From NCBI GenBank assembly GCA_026706225.1, contig JAPOZE010000048.1:1-7498 (forward strand): a DNA stretch of 7,498 nucleotides, in the 5' to 3' direction. Below are positions 1 through 7,146 of the stretch, piece by piece. Position 1 is the stretch's first letter. Every line of letters begins with the position of its first letter. This stretch comes from Acidobacteriota bacterium. GTDB taxonomy: Bacteria > Acidobacteriota > Terriglobia > Versatilivoradales > Versatilivoraceae. The translations under genes were made by a program, and so were the position numbers. The notes below the pieces were generated by a model. That model was not told the DNA's origin. It did not search any database and saw only the letters and a list, made by a program, of their open reading frames with translations.

Positions 1-183
1 GGCACCCGATCGGACGATTCGGCCCCACCCGGCCAGAGCCGCCGCCTGGCCGAGCTGATCCCGGGCTCTCGACTGGCCCTGATCGAAGACTGCGGACACT
101 TCCCCATGCTGGAGAAGCCGGAATCGTTGAGCCGGGCTCTGCTGGCCTTCCTGGAAACGCAGGCCGTTTCCCGCGAGAATTGA
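1..183 (+). CDS. Alpha/beta-hydrolase fold protein, C-terminal fragment (5' end outside window)
   Basis: The reading frame is open from the first base and ends at TGA 181-183, leaving 60 visible residues. The fragment shows the usual end of an alpha/beta hydrolase: a strand ending in Asp-Asp (residues 5-6, a candidate for the triad acid), a helix with Arg-Arg-Leu-Ala, a strand, and then Cys-Gly-His-Phe-Pro at 31-35 followed by Glu-Lys-Pro-Glu. In this family the His of the Gly-His pair (residue 33) is the catalytic triad base. The nucleophile elbow and cap lie outside the window, so the substrate cannot be inferred. The stop lies two bases before the next ATG, which suggests co-transcription and translational coupling with the downstream lyase gene. 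Confidence 0.8.
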   Translation, partial: GTRSDDSAPPGQSRRLAELIPGSRLALIEDCGHFPMLEKPESLSRALLAFLETQAVSREN

Positions 184-185
184 CC

Positions 186-1538
186 ATGCCCCGCAATCCC
201 TTCCGCCTGGAGCACGACTTCCTGGGAGCGGTCCAGGTTCCGCGGGATGCCCTTTTCGGAGCCCAGACCCAACGGGCCCTGGACAACTTTCCTCTCTCGG
301 GAGAGCGCCCCATCGGCGACTATCCGGTGCTGATCGGGGCGCTGCTGTGCATCAAGTGGGCGGCAGCCGAGGCCAACCGGACGGCGGGGTTCCTGGACGC
401 CGAGGTCGCCGGGGCCATTGTCCAGGGGGCTCGGGAACTGATCGATGAAGGAGCCGGCCGCCATTTCCCCATCCATCGCTTCCACGGAGGCGGCGGCACT
501 TCGGCCAACATGAACGCCAACGAAGTGCTGGCCAACCGGGCCGAAGAAATCCTGGGGGGGCGCCGGGGCCAATACCGCCGGGTGCATCCCAACGATCACG
601 TCAATCTCCACCAGTCCACCAACGACGTCTACCCCACCGCCTGCCGCATGGCCGTGATCGCTTCCTGGCCCTTGCTGGCCGATGCCCTGAAACGGCTGGG
701 GCAGGTCTTGCACAGCAGGGGCTTTCAGTTTCGAGACCAGCCCAGGGTGGCCAGGACCTGCCTTCAGGACGCCGTGGCCGTCACCTTCGAGAACCTGTTC
801 GGGGGATACCAAGCCGTCCTGGCCAGAGCCGAATACCGGATCGCCCGCGACGTGGACGATCTGCACGTCGTCAATCTGGGCGGCACCATCGTGGGCCGCC
901 CCCAGGATGCTCCCAAGGGTTACCGCCGTCAGGTCATTCCCAACCTTCGAAGGGTCAGCGGCGACCCCGACTACCGCCCGGATCCCAACCTCTTCGACGC
1001 GGCCCAGAACCCGGACGGCATGGTGGCCGTCTCCTCCGGCCTGGACCTGCTGGCGCGGACCCTCATCAAGATCGCCAAGGACCTGCGGCTGCTCGGTTCC
1101 GGCCCCGAGGCCGGCCTGGGAGAGATCCGGCTCCCCGCCGTTCAACCCGGCTCGTCGATCATGCCGGGGAAGGTGAATCCGGTGATTCCCGAGTTCGTCA
1201 TCCAGTGCTGCTTTCAGGTCATCGGCAACCATGCGGCCAGCGCCGGCGCCCTGGACCATGGCGAGCTGGACCTGAACATCTGGGAGAGCGTCCTGCTGTT
1301 CAATGTGCTGGATTCCATGGGCTTGCTGGCGAACGCCGTTCACACCCTGGCCGAGCGCTGCCTCAAGGAAGTGACGGTGGTGCCGGAACGCAACCGGCGG
1401 AACGCCGAATCCATCATCCCCCTGCTGACCGAGCTGGTGCAGTCCCGGGGTTACTCGGCGGTCAGCCGGATTTGCCGGGAGGCCGGAGGGGACGTGCAAG
1501 AGATCCGAGAGTTGTTGAAGAAAGAAGGCTGGATATGA
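186..1538 (+). CDS. Aspartase/fumarase-superfamily lyase, probable aspartate ammonia-lyase (aspA-like)
   Basis: The 450-residue cytoplasmic protein probably carries out reversible deamination of L-aspartate to fumarate and ammonia, or a related elimination giving fumarate. Superfamily motifs occur in order: Gly-rich Thr105-Ser106 followed by Asn-Met-Asn-Ala-Asn-Glu; Pro-Asn-Asp-His-Val-Asn (135-140) leading to Gln-Ser-Thr-Asn (143-146); and the signature loop at 322-332 with Ser323 (expected general base), Lys329 and Asn331. His-Val-Asn plus Gln-Ser-Thr-Asn resembles aspartase more than FumC, which has Asp-Val-Asn and Gln-Ser-Ser-Asn. Oddities are Thr191-Cys192, where His or Gln is usual, and Arg-Pro-Gln-Asp at 238-241 where Thr-Gly-x-Asn is common. 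At 450 residues it is slightly shorter than typical aspartases (about 470). ATG 186 is chosen because its N-terminus aligns with aspartases; a TTG at 180 would add two residues. The ribosome binding site is weak, consistent with coupling to the upstream gene. The lyase family is secure, the exact substrate less so. Confidence 0.85.
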   Translation: MPRNPFRLEHDFLGAVQVPRDALFGAQTQRALDNFPLSGERPIGDYPVLIGALLCIKWAAAEANRTAGFLDAEVAGAIVQGARELIDEGAGRHFPIHRFHGGGGTSANMNANEVLANRAEEILGGRRGQYRRVHPNDHVNLHQSTNDVYPTACRMAVIASWPLLADALKRLGQVLHSRGFQFRDQPRVARTCLQDAVAVTFENLFGGYQAVLARAEYRIARDVDDLHVVNLGGTIVGRPQDAPKGYRRQVIPNLRRVSGDPDYRPDPNLFDAAQNPDGMVAVSSGLDLLARTLIKIAKDLRLLGSGPEAGLGEIRLPAVQPGSSIMPGKVNPVIPEFVIQCCFQVIGNHAASAGALDHGELDLNIWESVLLFNVLDSMGLLANAVHTLAERCLKEVTVVPERNRRNAESIIPLLTELVQSRGYSAVSRICREAGGDVQEIRELLKKEGWI

Positions 1539-1540
1539 CC

Positions 1541-1570
1541 CCAGGGCGGCCGGCCGCTTTCGCCGCCTGG
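1541..1570 (+). other. GC-rich stem-loop between the lyase and cupin genes
   Basis: Bases 1541-1550 can pair with 1562-1570, forming a nine-pair stem with one bulged G and an 11-base loop that itself contains a GGCCGGCC palindrome. It starts two bases after the lyase stop and lies just upstream of the cupin ribosome binding site. No T-run follows, so it is not a standard intrinsic terminator. It could weaken read-through or protect an RNA 3' end, or it could be chance in GC-rich DNA. Confidence 0.3.
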
Positions 1571-1593
1571 CGGCTCAATCAGGAGAAAGACCC

Positions 1594-2052
1594 ATGAAAA
1601 CCCAGGACCCAACCACCGACGAAGCCACCCAAACGCCACCGGAAGAAGCACCCCCAACCGAAATCGTCACCGTGCGTCCCACCGAGGAGGTGATGTCCAA
1701 GCAGCGCCTCCCCTATTTCTTTGGAGTCTCGGACGAGACATCCGGGGCACGGGGAATCTCCATGAGCCTGGTGGTCATCCCCCCGGGCGGCGCGGCCGAA
1801 CCCCACTATCACCGCGGATTCGAAACCGCAATCTACATGCTGGAAGGGAGTGTCGAGACCCGCTACGGGAAGGGGCTGCGCCGGAGGGTGACCCATCGCC
1901 CGGGAGATTTCCTCTTCATTCCGCCCGGGGTACCGCACCAACCGGTCAACCTCAGCGACCGGGAGCCGGCCCGGGCCATCGTGGCCCGCAACAACCCCAG
2001 CACCAACGAAGAGGTGGTCTTTTACGATCCCGCTTCGGAGGATGTGGGCTGA
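1594..2052 (+). CDS. Small single-domain cupin protein
   Basis: A 152-residue soluble protein. Residues 1-30 are rich in Pro, Thr and Glu and look disordered. The rest is one conserved beta-barrel cupin domain. Cupin motif 1 has His71, His73 and Glu77 followed by Gly85; motif 2 runs from Gly104 through Pro110-Pro111-Gly112 to His115 and Asn119. Together His71, His73, Glu77 and His115 form the standard three-His/one-Glu metal site, so the protein probably binds a divalent metal. The family covers dioxygenases, isomerases and sugar- or ligand-binding proteins, and nothing here picks a reaction. ATG 1594 is preceded by AGGAG at 1581-1585 with an eight-base spacer, a strong start. It follows the lyase by 55 bases on the same strand and converges with prpE across a 12-base gap. 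Confidence 0.88.
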   Translation: MKTQDPTTDEATQTPPEEAPPTEIVTVRPTEEVMSKQRLPYFFGVSDETSGARGISMSLVVIPPGGAAEPHYHRGFETAIYMLEGSVETRYGKGLRRRVTHRPGDFLFIPPGVPHQPVNLSDREPARAIVARNNPSTNEEVVFYDPASEDVG

Positions 2053-2064
2053 CCCCCCGGGCTC

Positions 2065-3957
2065 TCAGGAGCCTTTCAACTCCTGCAGGACATCCTCGAT
2101 TTCTGCAAGAATGGCAGGATCGTCAATGGTGGAAGGAACGGCGTAGTCCCGGCCGTCGGCCAGGTCCCGAAGGGTCCGGCGCAGGACCTTGCCGGAGCGG
2201 GTCTTGGGCAGGCGCTTGACCAGCAGGGCTTTCTTGAAGCTGGCCACGGCCCCGATGTCCGACCGGACTTCCCGGATGATCTCCGCTTCGATGGCCTGCC
2301 ACTGGCGCTCCACCCCGGCCTTCAGCACCACGAACCCCATGGGGATCTGCCCCTTGAGCGCGTCCCGGGCCCCGACCACGGCGCACTCGGCCACGTCGGG
2401 ATGGCCGGAGACCACCTCCTCCATTCTGCCGGTTGAGAAGCGGTGGCCGGCCACGTTGATGACGTCATCCACCCGCCCCATGACGAAGAGTTGGCCGTCC
2501 CCGTCCTTGAAGCCGCCGTCGGCGGTAAAGTAGTAGCCGGGGAAACGGCTGAGATAGGACTCCAGAAAACGCCGGTCGTCGTTCCACAGGGTCGGCAGGC
2601 AGCCCGGAGGAAGCGGGAGCTTGACGGCGATCAGGCCCTCTTCGTCGGGTCCCAGCACCCGGCCCTCGCCGTCGAGCACCTGGATGTCGTAACCGGGTAC
2701 GGGCTTGCCGGCCGAACCGGCCTTGAGCGGATGGGGAGAGAGCCCCATGCAGTTGGCAGCCATCGGCCACCCGCTCTCGGTCTGCCACCAGTGGTCGATG
2801 ACCGGGATCCCCAGAAGTCGGCCGGCCCAGTGAAAGGTGTCCGGGTCCAGCCGCTCGCCGGCCAGGAAGAGATAGCGCAGGCAGGAGACATCGTGATCCT
2901 TGAGGTGCTCCCCCTCCGGATCTTCCTTCTTGATGGCCCGGAATGCGGTCGGGGCCGTGAACAGGACCTTCACCCCGTGCTGGGACACCACCCGCCAGAA
3001 GGCTCCCGCATCCGGCGTCCCCACCGGCTTTCCCTCGTAGAGCACGCTGGTGCAGCCGTGCATCAGGGGGCCGTAAACCGTATAGGAATGGCCCACCGCC
3101 CAACCGATGTCGGAAGCCGCCCAGAAGACATCCCCGGCCTGAACGTCGTAGATGTTGTCCAGGCTCCAACGCAGGGCCACCGCGTGCCCGCCGTTGGGTC
3201 GCACCACGCCCTTGGGTTTTCCGGTGGTCCCGGAGGTGTAGAGGATGTAGAGGGGGTCGGTGGCCTCCAGGGGCACGCAGTCCACCGGATCGGCCTCCGC
3301 CAGCATGTCTTCCCAGTCGCGGTCTCTTCCCGGCTGCAGCGAGGCCCGCGCCTGCGGCCTCTGGTAGACCACGCAGACCGACGGCTTGTGCTCGGCAAGA
3401 TCGATGGCCCCGTCCAGCAGGGGCTTGTAGGGAATCACCTGCTGCACCTCGATCCCGCAGGAAGCGGTCACGATGGCCTTGGGGCGGGCATCGTCGATCC
3501 TGATGGCCAGCTCCTGGGAGGCGAATCCGCCGAAGACCACCGAGTGCACCACGCCGATGCGGGCGCAGGCCAGCATGGCGACCGCCGCCTCGGGGATCAT
3601 GGGCATGTAGATGATCAGCCGATCTCCCTTTTCCAGGCCGGCGGCACCCAGCGCTCCGGCGAAGCGGGACACCTCCTGCTGTAGCTCCCGGTAGGAAATC
3701 CGGCGGACCACCCCGGTGACCGGGCTGTCGTAGATCAGGGCGGCCTGCTCCCCCCGCCCTCCCTCCACGTGCCGGTCCACGGCGTTGTAGCAGGTGTTGA
3801 GCCTGCCGCCCCGGAACCAGCGGACGAACTGCCCTCCGGAGACGTCCAGGACACGGTCCCACTTGCGGTCCCAGTGCACGGCCTCGGCCGCCTCGGCCCA
3901 GAAGGACTCCGGCTCCTCCAGGGAACGGCGATAGACGGATTCGTAGGATGTGTTCAT
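2065..3957 (-). CDS. prpE: Propionyl-CoA synthetase (propionate-CoA ligase)
   Basis: A 630-residue AMP-forming acyl-CoA synthetase that turns propionate, ATP and CoA into propionyl-CoA in the cytoplasm. From the ATG at 3957 the ANL motifs are: the Thr-Ser-Gly-Thr-Thr-Gly phosphate loop (241-246), Trp-Gln-Thr-Glu-Ser-Gly-Trp-Pro (391-398), Asp480 of motif A7, the hinge segment with Gly494-Arg-x-Asp-Asp (494-498), and Pro-Lys-Thr-Arg-Ser-Gly-Lys ending at catalytic Lys590. Blocks such as Ser-Val-Val-Phe-Gly-Gly-Phe-Ala-Ser and Ser-Asp-Ile-Gly-Trp match PrpE throughout, and length is close to the 628-residue enterobacterial enzyme. The ATG at 3957 aligns with the PrpE N-terminus; an upstream TTG at 3987 would add ten residues of poor match. 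It lies 36 bases after feoB with no terminator visible. In Salmonella the equivalent Lys592 is acylated by Pat, so Lys590 may be regulated likewise (inference). No other prp genes are in the window. Acetate or another short acid as main substrate cannot be excluded. Confidence 0.92.
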   Translation of the reverse strand: MNTSYESVYRRSLEEPESFWAEAAEAVHWDRKWDRVLDVSGGQFVRWFRGGRLNTCYNAVDRHVEGGRGEQAALIYDSPVTGVVRRISYRELQQEVSRFAGALGAAGLEKGDRLIIYMPMIPEAAVAMLACARIGVVHSVVFGGFASQELAIRIDDARPKAIVTASCGIEVQQVIPYKPLLDGAIDLAEHKPSVCVVYQRPQARASLQPGRDRDWEDMLAEADPVDCVPLEATDPLYILYTSGTTGKPKGVVRPNGGHAVALRWSLDNIYDVQAGDVFWAASDIGWAVGHSYTVYGPLMHGCTSVLYEGKPVGTPDAGAFWRVVSQHGVKVLFTAPTAFRAIKKEDPEGEHLKDHDVSCLRYLFLAGERLDPDTFHWAGRLLGIPVIDHWWQTESGWPMAANCMGLSPHPLKAGSAGKPVPGYDIQVLDGEGRVLGPDEEGLIAVKLPLPPGCLPTLWNDDRRFLESYLSRFPGYYFTADGGFKDGDGQLFVMGRVDDVINVAGHRFSTGRMEEVVSGHPDVAECAVVGARDALKGQIPMGFVVLKAGVERQWQAIEAEIIREVRSDIGAVASFKKALLVKRLPKTRSGKVLRRTLRDLADGRDYAVPSTIDDPAILAEIEDVLQELKGS

Positions 3958-3966
3958 GGCCTGATG

Positions 3967-3970
3967 TCCT
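3967..3970 (-). promoter_or_regulatory. Ribosome binding site supporting the prpE ATG start
   Basis: On the minus strand, AGGA lies nine bases upstream of the ATG at 3957. This favours that start over the upstream TTG at 3987. The alignment of the protein with known PrpE N-termini gives the same answer. Confidence 0.5.
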
Positions 3971-3993
3971 GTTCTGTTCTTCCGCAAACCGGT

Positions 3994-5904
3994 CTAAATC
4001 CAGATGTCGACCAGGGTCTTCCCCACCCAGGCTCCGGCATAGGCCAGGGCCAGCATGTAGGCGAATTGCAGCAGGGGCAGCCGCCAACCGCCGGTCTCCC
4101 TGCGAACCACGGCCACCGTGGACATGCACTGAAGGGCGAAGGCGAAAAAGATCAGCAGGGCCACCGCTGCCCCCGGGGGCAGATCCTGCTTCAGAGCCTG
4201 CTGCAAGCCCGGTGAGCCTTCGTCTGGTCCTTCCTCTCCCGCCTCGATACCGTAGATGGTCCCCAGGGTGCCCACGATCACCTCTCGCGCCGCCAGGGAG
4301 GTGATCAACCCGATGCCGATCTTCCAGTTGAATCCCAGGGGCTCGATGACCGGTTCCACCGACTTCCCCATCTTGCCGGCCAGACTCTGGGAAATTTCCG
4401 GGGCCTCGCCATCGGTGCGAGGCACACTGGCCAGAAACCAGAGCACCACCGTCGTCAACAGGATCACGGTGCCGGCGCGCTTGAGGAAGATGAGCGAACG
4501 GTCGGCCAGCCGCAGGCCGATCGACTGCAGGGTCGGCCAACGGTAGGGAGGGAGTTCCAGGGTGAAAGGCAGAGGGCTCTGACGCTTCAGGAGGGTGGAT
4601 TTCAGCAGCCGGGCGGTAGCGACGGCGGCCAGGAATCCCAGCCCGTAGAGCCCGATCATGGCCGCGGCACGGGTGCCCAGAAACGGACCCAGCAGAGGCT
4701 TCTCCGGCAGGAAGGCGGCGATGACCAGGGCGTAGACCGGCAGCCTGGCCGAGCAGGTCATGAAGGGGGCGATCAGAATGGTGGCCAGACGTTCCCGCCG
4801 GCTCTCGATGGTTCGGGTGGCCATGATGGCCGGAATGGCGCAGGCGTAAGCCGACAGCAGGGGGATAAAGGCCTTGCCCTCCAGGCCCACCCGAGCCATG
4901 GTGCGGTCGGCGATCACGGCTGCCCGGGCCAGGTAGCCCGAATCCTCCATCACGCCGATCAGAACAAACAGAAAGAGGATCTGAGGGAGGAACACCAGGA
5001 CGGAGCCGACCCCGGCCCAAACCCCTTCCAGCAGCAGGTCGCGGAACCAGGAATCGGGCAGCAGGGATCCTATCCACAGGCCCGAGGTGGATATGATGGC
5101 TTCGGTGCCGTCCATCAGGGGCTGGGCCAGGGTGAAGATACTTTGAAAGACGGCCATTACCACCAGCAGGAAAATCAGCGGTCCCGCCAGGGGATGCAGG
5201 AACGCCGAGTCCAGCCGCCGGGTCCACACGGAAGCCGCGGGCGCCTGGTAGCCCGACTGGCCGGAGGCGTGGACCGCCCAGCGGCGGCGGCTTCCGATGT
5301 CCTGAAGCACGGGCAGCTCGAGCCGCTGGCGGGCTGCGGACCGACCGGACAGGAACGCGCGGATGGCCTCCAACCCTTCGCCCCTGGCGGCGCTGGCCTG
5401 GACCACCGGAACCCCCAACTGCTCGGACAGGCGCTCGCCGTCCACCAGGCCGCCCCGGCTGCGCAGGTCGTCGGACATGTTCAGGACGATCAGGGTGGGG
5501 ATTCCCAGAGCCAGGATGGGGGCTGCCAGGCTCAGGTTGCGGTTCAGATTGGTGGAGTCGACTACCAGGAGGACGGCGTCCGGCGGCGCCAGGCCCGGCA
5601 TCTCGCCCAGCAGCACGCCCCGGGCCACCCGCTCGTCTTCCGACCGGGCCGTGAGGCTGTAAATGCCCGGCAGATCCACCAGGGTGATCTCTTGGCCACT
5701 CTCCACCCTGACCTTCCCCAGGCGCTTTTCCACCGTGACCCCGGGATAGTTGGCTACCTTCTGGCGGAGCCCGGTGAGCCGGTTGAAGAGGGTGGATTTC
5801 CCGCAATTGGGAGCTCCAACCACGGCGACCAGGGAATAAAGTCCGGATGTTTTCGGCTCAGTGGGCGGAGTTTCGGCGAATGACCCGGCCTGAAGATCAG
5901 ACAT
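3994..5904 (-). CDS. feoB: Ferrous iron transport protein B (FeoB), compact form
   Basis: A 636-residue inner-membrane Fe(II) transporter with a cytoplasmic N-terminal G domain. G motifs: G1 Gly30 to Ser38 (Gly-x4-Gly-Lys-Ser), G2 Thr57 in a Tyr-Pro-Gly-Val-Thr segment, G3 Asp77-Leu-Pro-Gly, G4 Asn142-Met-Ser-Asp145, G5 Ser171-Ala-Ala-Arg-Gly. The first membrane span starts near 241, followed by the two Gate-type regions: Ala-Cys-Ala-Ile-Pro-Ala-Ile-Met-Ala-Thr-Arg (354-364) and Pro-Phe-Met-Thr-Cys-Ser-Ala-Arg-Leu-Pro-Val-Tyr (380-391). A late segment with Gln-Cys-Met-Ser-Thr (592-596) precedes Arg-Arg-Glu-Thr. The stretch between G5 and the first span is only about 65 residues, so the helical guanine-nucleotide-dissociation region appears shortened compared with the 773-residue E. 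coli protein. ATG 5904 overlaps the feoA stop by eight bases and has a purine-rich GAGGGGG just upstream. FeoC is not seen. Confidence 0.97.
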   Translation of the reverse strand: MSDLQAGSFAETPPTEPKTSGLYSLVAVVGAPNCGKSTLFNRLTGLRQKVANYPGVTVEKRLGKVRVESGQEITLVDLPGIYSLTARSEDERVARGVLLGEMPGLAPPDAVLLVVDSTNLNRNLSLAAPILALGIPTLIVLNMSDDLRSRGGLVDGERLSEQLGVPVVQASAARGEGLEAIRAFLSGRSAARQRLELPVLQDIGSRRRWAVHASGQSGYQAPAASVWTRRLDSAFLHPLAGPLIFLLVVMAVFQSIFTLAQPLMDGTEAIISTSGLWIGSLLPDSWFRDLLLEGVWAGVGSVLVFLPQILFLFVLIGVMEDSGYLARAAVIADRTMARVGLEGKAFIPLLSAYACAIPAIMATRTIESRRERLATILIAPFMTCSARLPVYALVIAAFLPEKPLLGPFLGTRAAAMIGLYGLGFLAAVATARLLKSTLLKRQSPLPFTLELPPYRWPTLQSIGLRLADRSLIFLKRAGTVILLTTVVLWFLASVPRTDGEAPEISQSLAGKMGKSVEPVIEPLGFNWKIGIGLITSLAAREVIVGTLGTIYGIEAGEEGPDEGSPGLQQALKQDLPPGAAVALLIFFAFALQCMSTVAVVRRETGGWRLPLLQFAYMLALAYAGAWVGKTLVDIWI

Positions 5905-6160
5905 TGTCCCCCTCTTCTCCCGCCCGCTCGGAATCGTTCAGTATGAGGAGCCGGGCCGTGGCGCGTCTGATCGCGACCTCCGAGCCGTCCACCCGGAAGA
6001 TCATGGGGTCTCCGCCAGGAGCCGGCCGGCCGGCGAGCACGCAAACGCCGGGCAGAAAACCCAGCTCCATCAGCCGCTGCGCCACTTCCTCGGCGATTTC
6101 GAGGCGATCCAGGGTCCCTTGCTCTCCCCGCTTCAAGTCCGAAAGTGTCTTGGCCGCCAT
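5897..6160 (-). CDS. feoA: Ferrous iron transport protein A (FeoA)
   Basis: An 87-residue SH3-like cytoplasmic protein that works with FeoB in ferrous iron uptake. The family core is clear: Thr-Leu-Ser-Asp-Leu-Lys (5-10), Arg-Leu-Met-Glu-Leu-Gly-Phe-x-Pro-Gly (29-38), and Gly-Asp-Pro (50-52) leading into a Val-Asp-Gly-Ser-Glu-Val-Ala-Ile-Arg strand (57-65). The length is normal for a single-domain FeoA. The last codons and TGA (5897-5899) overlap the feoB start, so translation of the two is probably coupled. A GGAGGT sequence lies 11 bases upstream of ATG 6160, with a second GGAG only two bases from it. No clear Fur or DtxR/IdeR box was found upstream, so iron control cannot be shown from sequence. 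Confidence 0.95.
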   Translation of the reverse strand: MAAKTLSDLKRGEQGTLDRLEIAEEVAQRLMELGFLPGVCVLAGRPAPGGDPMIFRVDGSEVAIRRATARLLILNDSERAGEEGDNV

Positions 6161-6439
6161 TTCTCCGCGAAACCTCCATCTCAGCCGGGATAGCTATGCC
6201 CTGACTCCCGAGGATTGCAGCCTGCCCGGCGCCGTTTGTGCCGAGAGCAACCCGCCGGCATCCGGCAAGCCACGGCCATTCTACACTGAAAAACAATTCC
6301 TCCACGCCGCACAGTGGATTTGCGGACCATGGCTCTCGACGGGGTTGCGGCTGGTAGGTGCTTGGGGTCAGTACATAGGAGATTCCGCCCGCGGTCGAAC
6401 CGGTGGGGGCAAACATCAGGTCGAGAAGATAGGGTTCAG
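6161..6439. other. 279-base intergenic region upstream of feoA
   Basis: No credible gene is visible here. It must hold the feoA promoter unless feoA is read from dinB. The only AT-rich island is around 6278-6298; on the minus strand it contains TAGAAT (6283-6278), one mismatch from the -10 consensus, but no -35 match sits at 16-18 bases. No palindrome resembling a Fur box (TGATAAT-type) or a DtxR-type box was found. Downstream of the dinB stop there is no hairpin followed by a T-run. Bases 6364-6376 (GGGGTCAGTACAT) form a distinctive motif that resembles ends of some dispersed repeats, but only one copy is present. Confidence 0.4.
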
Positions 6440-6931
6440 CTACGGCCGCGGGGGCGGTCCCAGTCCCATGGCGCGGCGCCAGGCCGAAATCTGTCCCAGG
6501 TGGTTCATTTCGTGGGAGGTCATCATCATGGTCACCATGTCGCCGACCGTGGGAAAGAACTTGCGCCTTCGTTCGTCGGCAAGTGGGGTGGCGAACCAGT
6601 CCGGGTCGGCCTTGAGCACGGCCGCGGTCACGCGCTCATGCTGCGCGGTCAGGAAGGAAAGCAGCTCCTCCTTGGAGGGATAGAGAGAGGGGTCTCCCGA
6701 GGGAACCCCGCCGGTGGCGAAGATCTGGGCCCATCCCTCCGGGGCCTGCGACTCGAGGCCGAACATTCCTGCCAAGCGGTTGGCGGTCATGGCCAGGTGG
6801 CCCAGCGACCAGGCGGGATGGTTGACCACGCCGGCCGGCTGCTCGACCATCTGCTCCGGGGTGAGATCCCCCACCAGCCTGGAGGCGACGTTGAGATTGA
6901 ATCGATAGAGGTAGATCACATGCTGAATCAT
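6440..6931 (-). CDS. DinB-superfamily four-helix-bundle protein
   Basis: A 163-residue protein with the DinB/YfiT-type fold. Known members include thiol-dependent S-transferases and damage-inducible proteins of unknown role. The expected metal-binding His triad is visible: His45 in an Asn-His-Pro-Ala-Trp-Ser-Leu-Gly-His stretch, then His140 and His144 in a Ser-His-Glu-Met-Asn-His-Leu-Gly-Gln helix. The family typically binds Zn or Ni through three such His residues. There is no signal peptide or membrane span. ATG 6931 is supported by AGGAG at 6938-6942 (minus strand) with a six-base spacer. It lies between the bacterioferritin-like gene and feoA in the same direction, with gaps of 215 and 279 bases, so membership in an iron operon is not shown. 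Substrate unknown. Confidence 0.87.
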   Translation of the reverse strand: MIQHVIYLYRFNLNVASRLVGDLTPEQMVEQPAGVVNHPAWSLGHLAMTANRLAGMFGLESQAPEGWAQIFATGGVPSGDPSLYPSKEELLSFLTAQHERVTAAVLKADPDWFATPLADERRRKFFPTVGDMVTMMMTSHEMNHLGQISAWRRAMGLGPPPRP

Positions 6932-7146
6932 CGGGATCTCCTGCAGCTTGGGGAGATAGAAGGGACGGGGCCTCCACCCAGCTCATCGGCAAAGCCGTGA
7001 CAGGCGGACTCAACCCCCAGCAAGCTCCGAGGGTGGTCGCGCCCGGTGGGGAGCCATTGCCTGCAGGGAGGTCAGCACCGGGCAAAGTCGAGGCCGGAAG
7101 CGGTAGAGCGGAGATTGGTGTCGATCTTGCAATCCGGCCCGGCCGG
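6932..7146. other. 215-base intergenic region between the bacterioferritin-like and DinB-fold genes
   Basis: No gene is recognisable. The stretch is GC-rich on both strands with no clear -10/-35 pair. A five-pair inverted repeat (7141-7145 with 7152-7156) spans the bacterioferritin stop codon, next to a CCGGCC-rich palindrome, but no T-run follows on the minus strand, so a terminator is not supported. Apart from the DinB-fold ribosome binding site I see nothing else assignable. Confidence 0.35.
6938..6942 (-). promoter_or_regulatory. Ribosome binding site of the DinB-fold gene
   Basis: AGGAG on the minus strand, six bases upstream of ATG 6931. It fixes the start of the DinB-fold protein and indicates that this gene is translated independently of the bacterioferritin-like gene. 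Confidence 0.6.

Noticed and set aside
2053..2090. Possible bidirectional terminator between the converging cupin and prpE genes
   Set aside because: The only inverted repeat (AGGAG at 2067-2071 with CTCCT at 2080-2084) is short, lies inside prpE and has no T-run on either side.
2443..3684. A 413-codon open frame on the plus strand antisense to prpE
   Set aside because: It lies wholly inside prpE, has no recognisable motif or ribosome binding site, and has low-complexity composition typical of an antisense shadow.
2465..5806. A 1113-codon open frame on the minus strand spanning most of feoB and prpE
   Set aside because: It runs out of frame with both genes and its translation is dominated by Gly, Arg, Pro and Ala, as expected from GC-rich codon positions. 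feoB and prpE explain the same DNA with family-level matches.
6278..6306. Sigma70-type promoter for feoA
   Set aside because: TAGAAT is a good -10 match but no -35 element fits at normal spacing; the nearby TTGTTT is only seven bases away. Not strong enough to annotate as a promoter.
5754..6416. A 220-codon minus-strand frame covering the feoA upstream gap
   Set aside because: Its second half overlaps feoA and feoB in the wrong frame and its first half matches no family I recognise. No good ribosome binding site precedes it.
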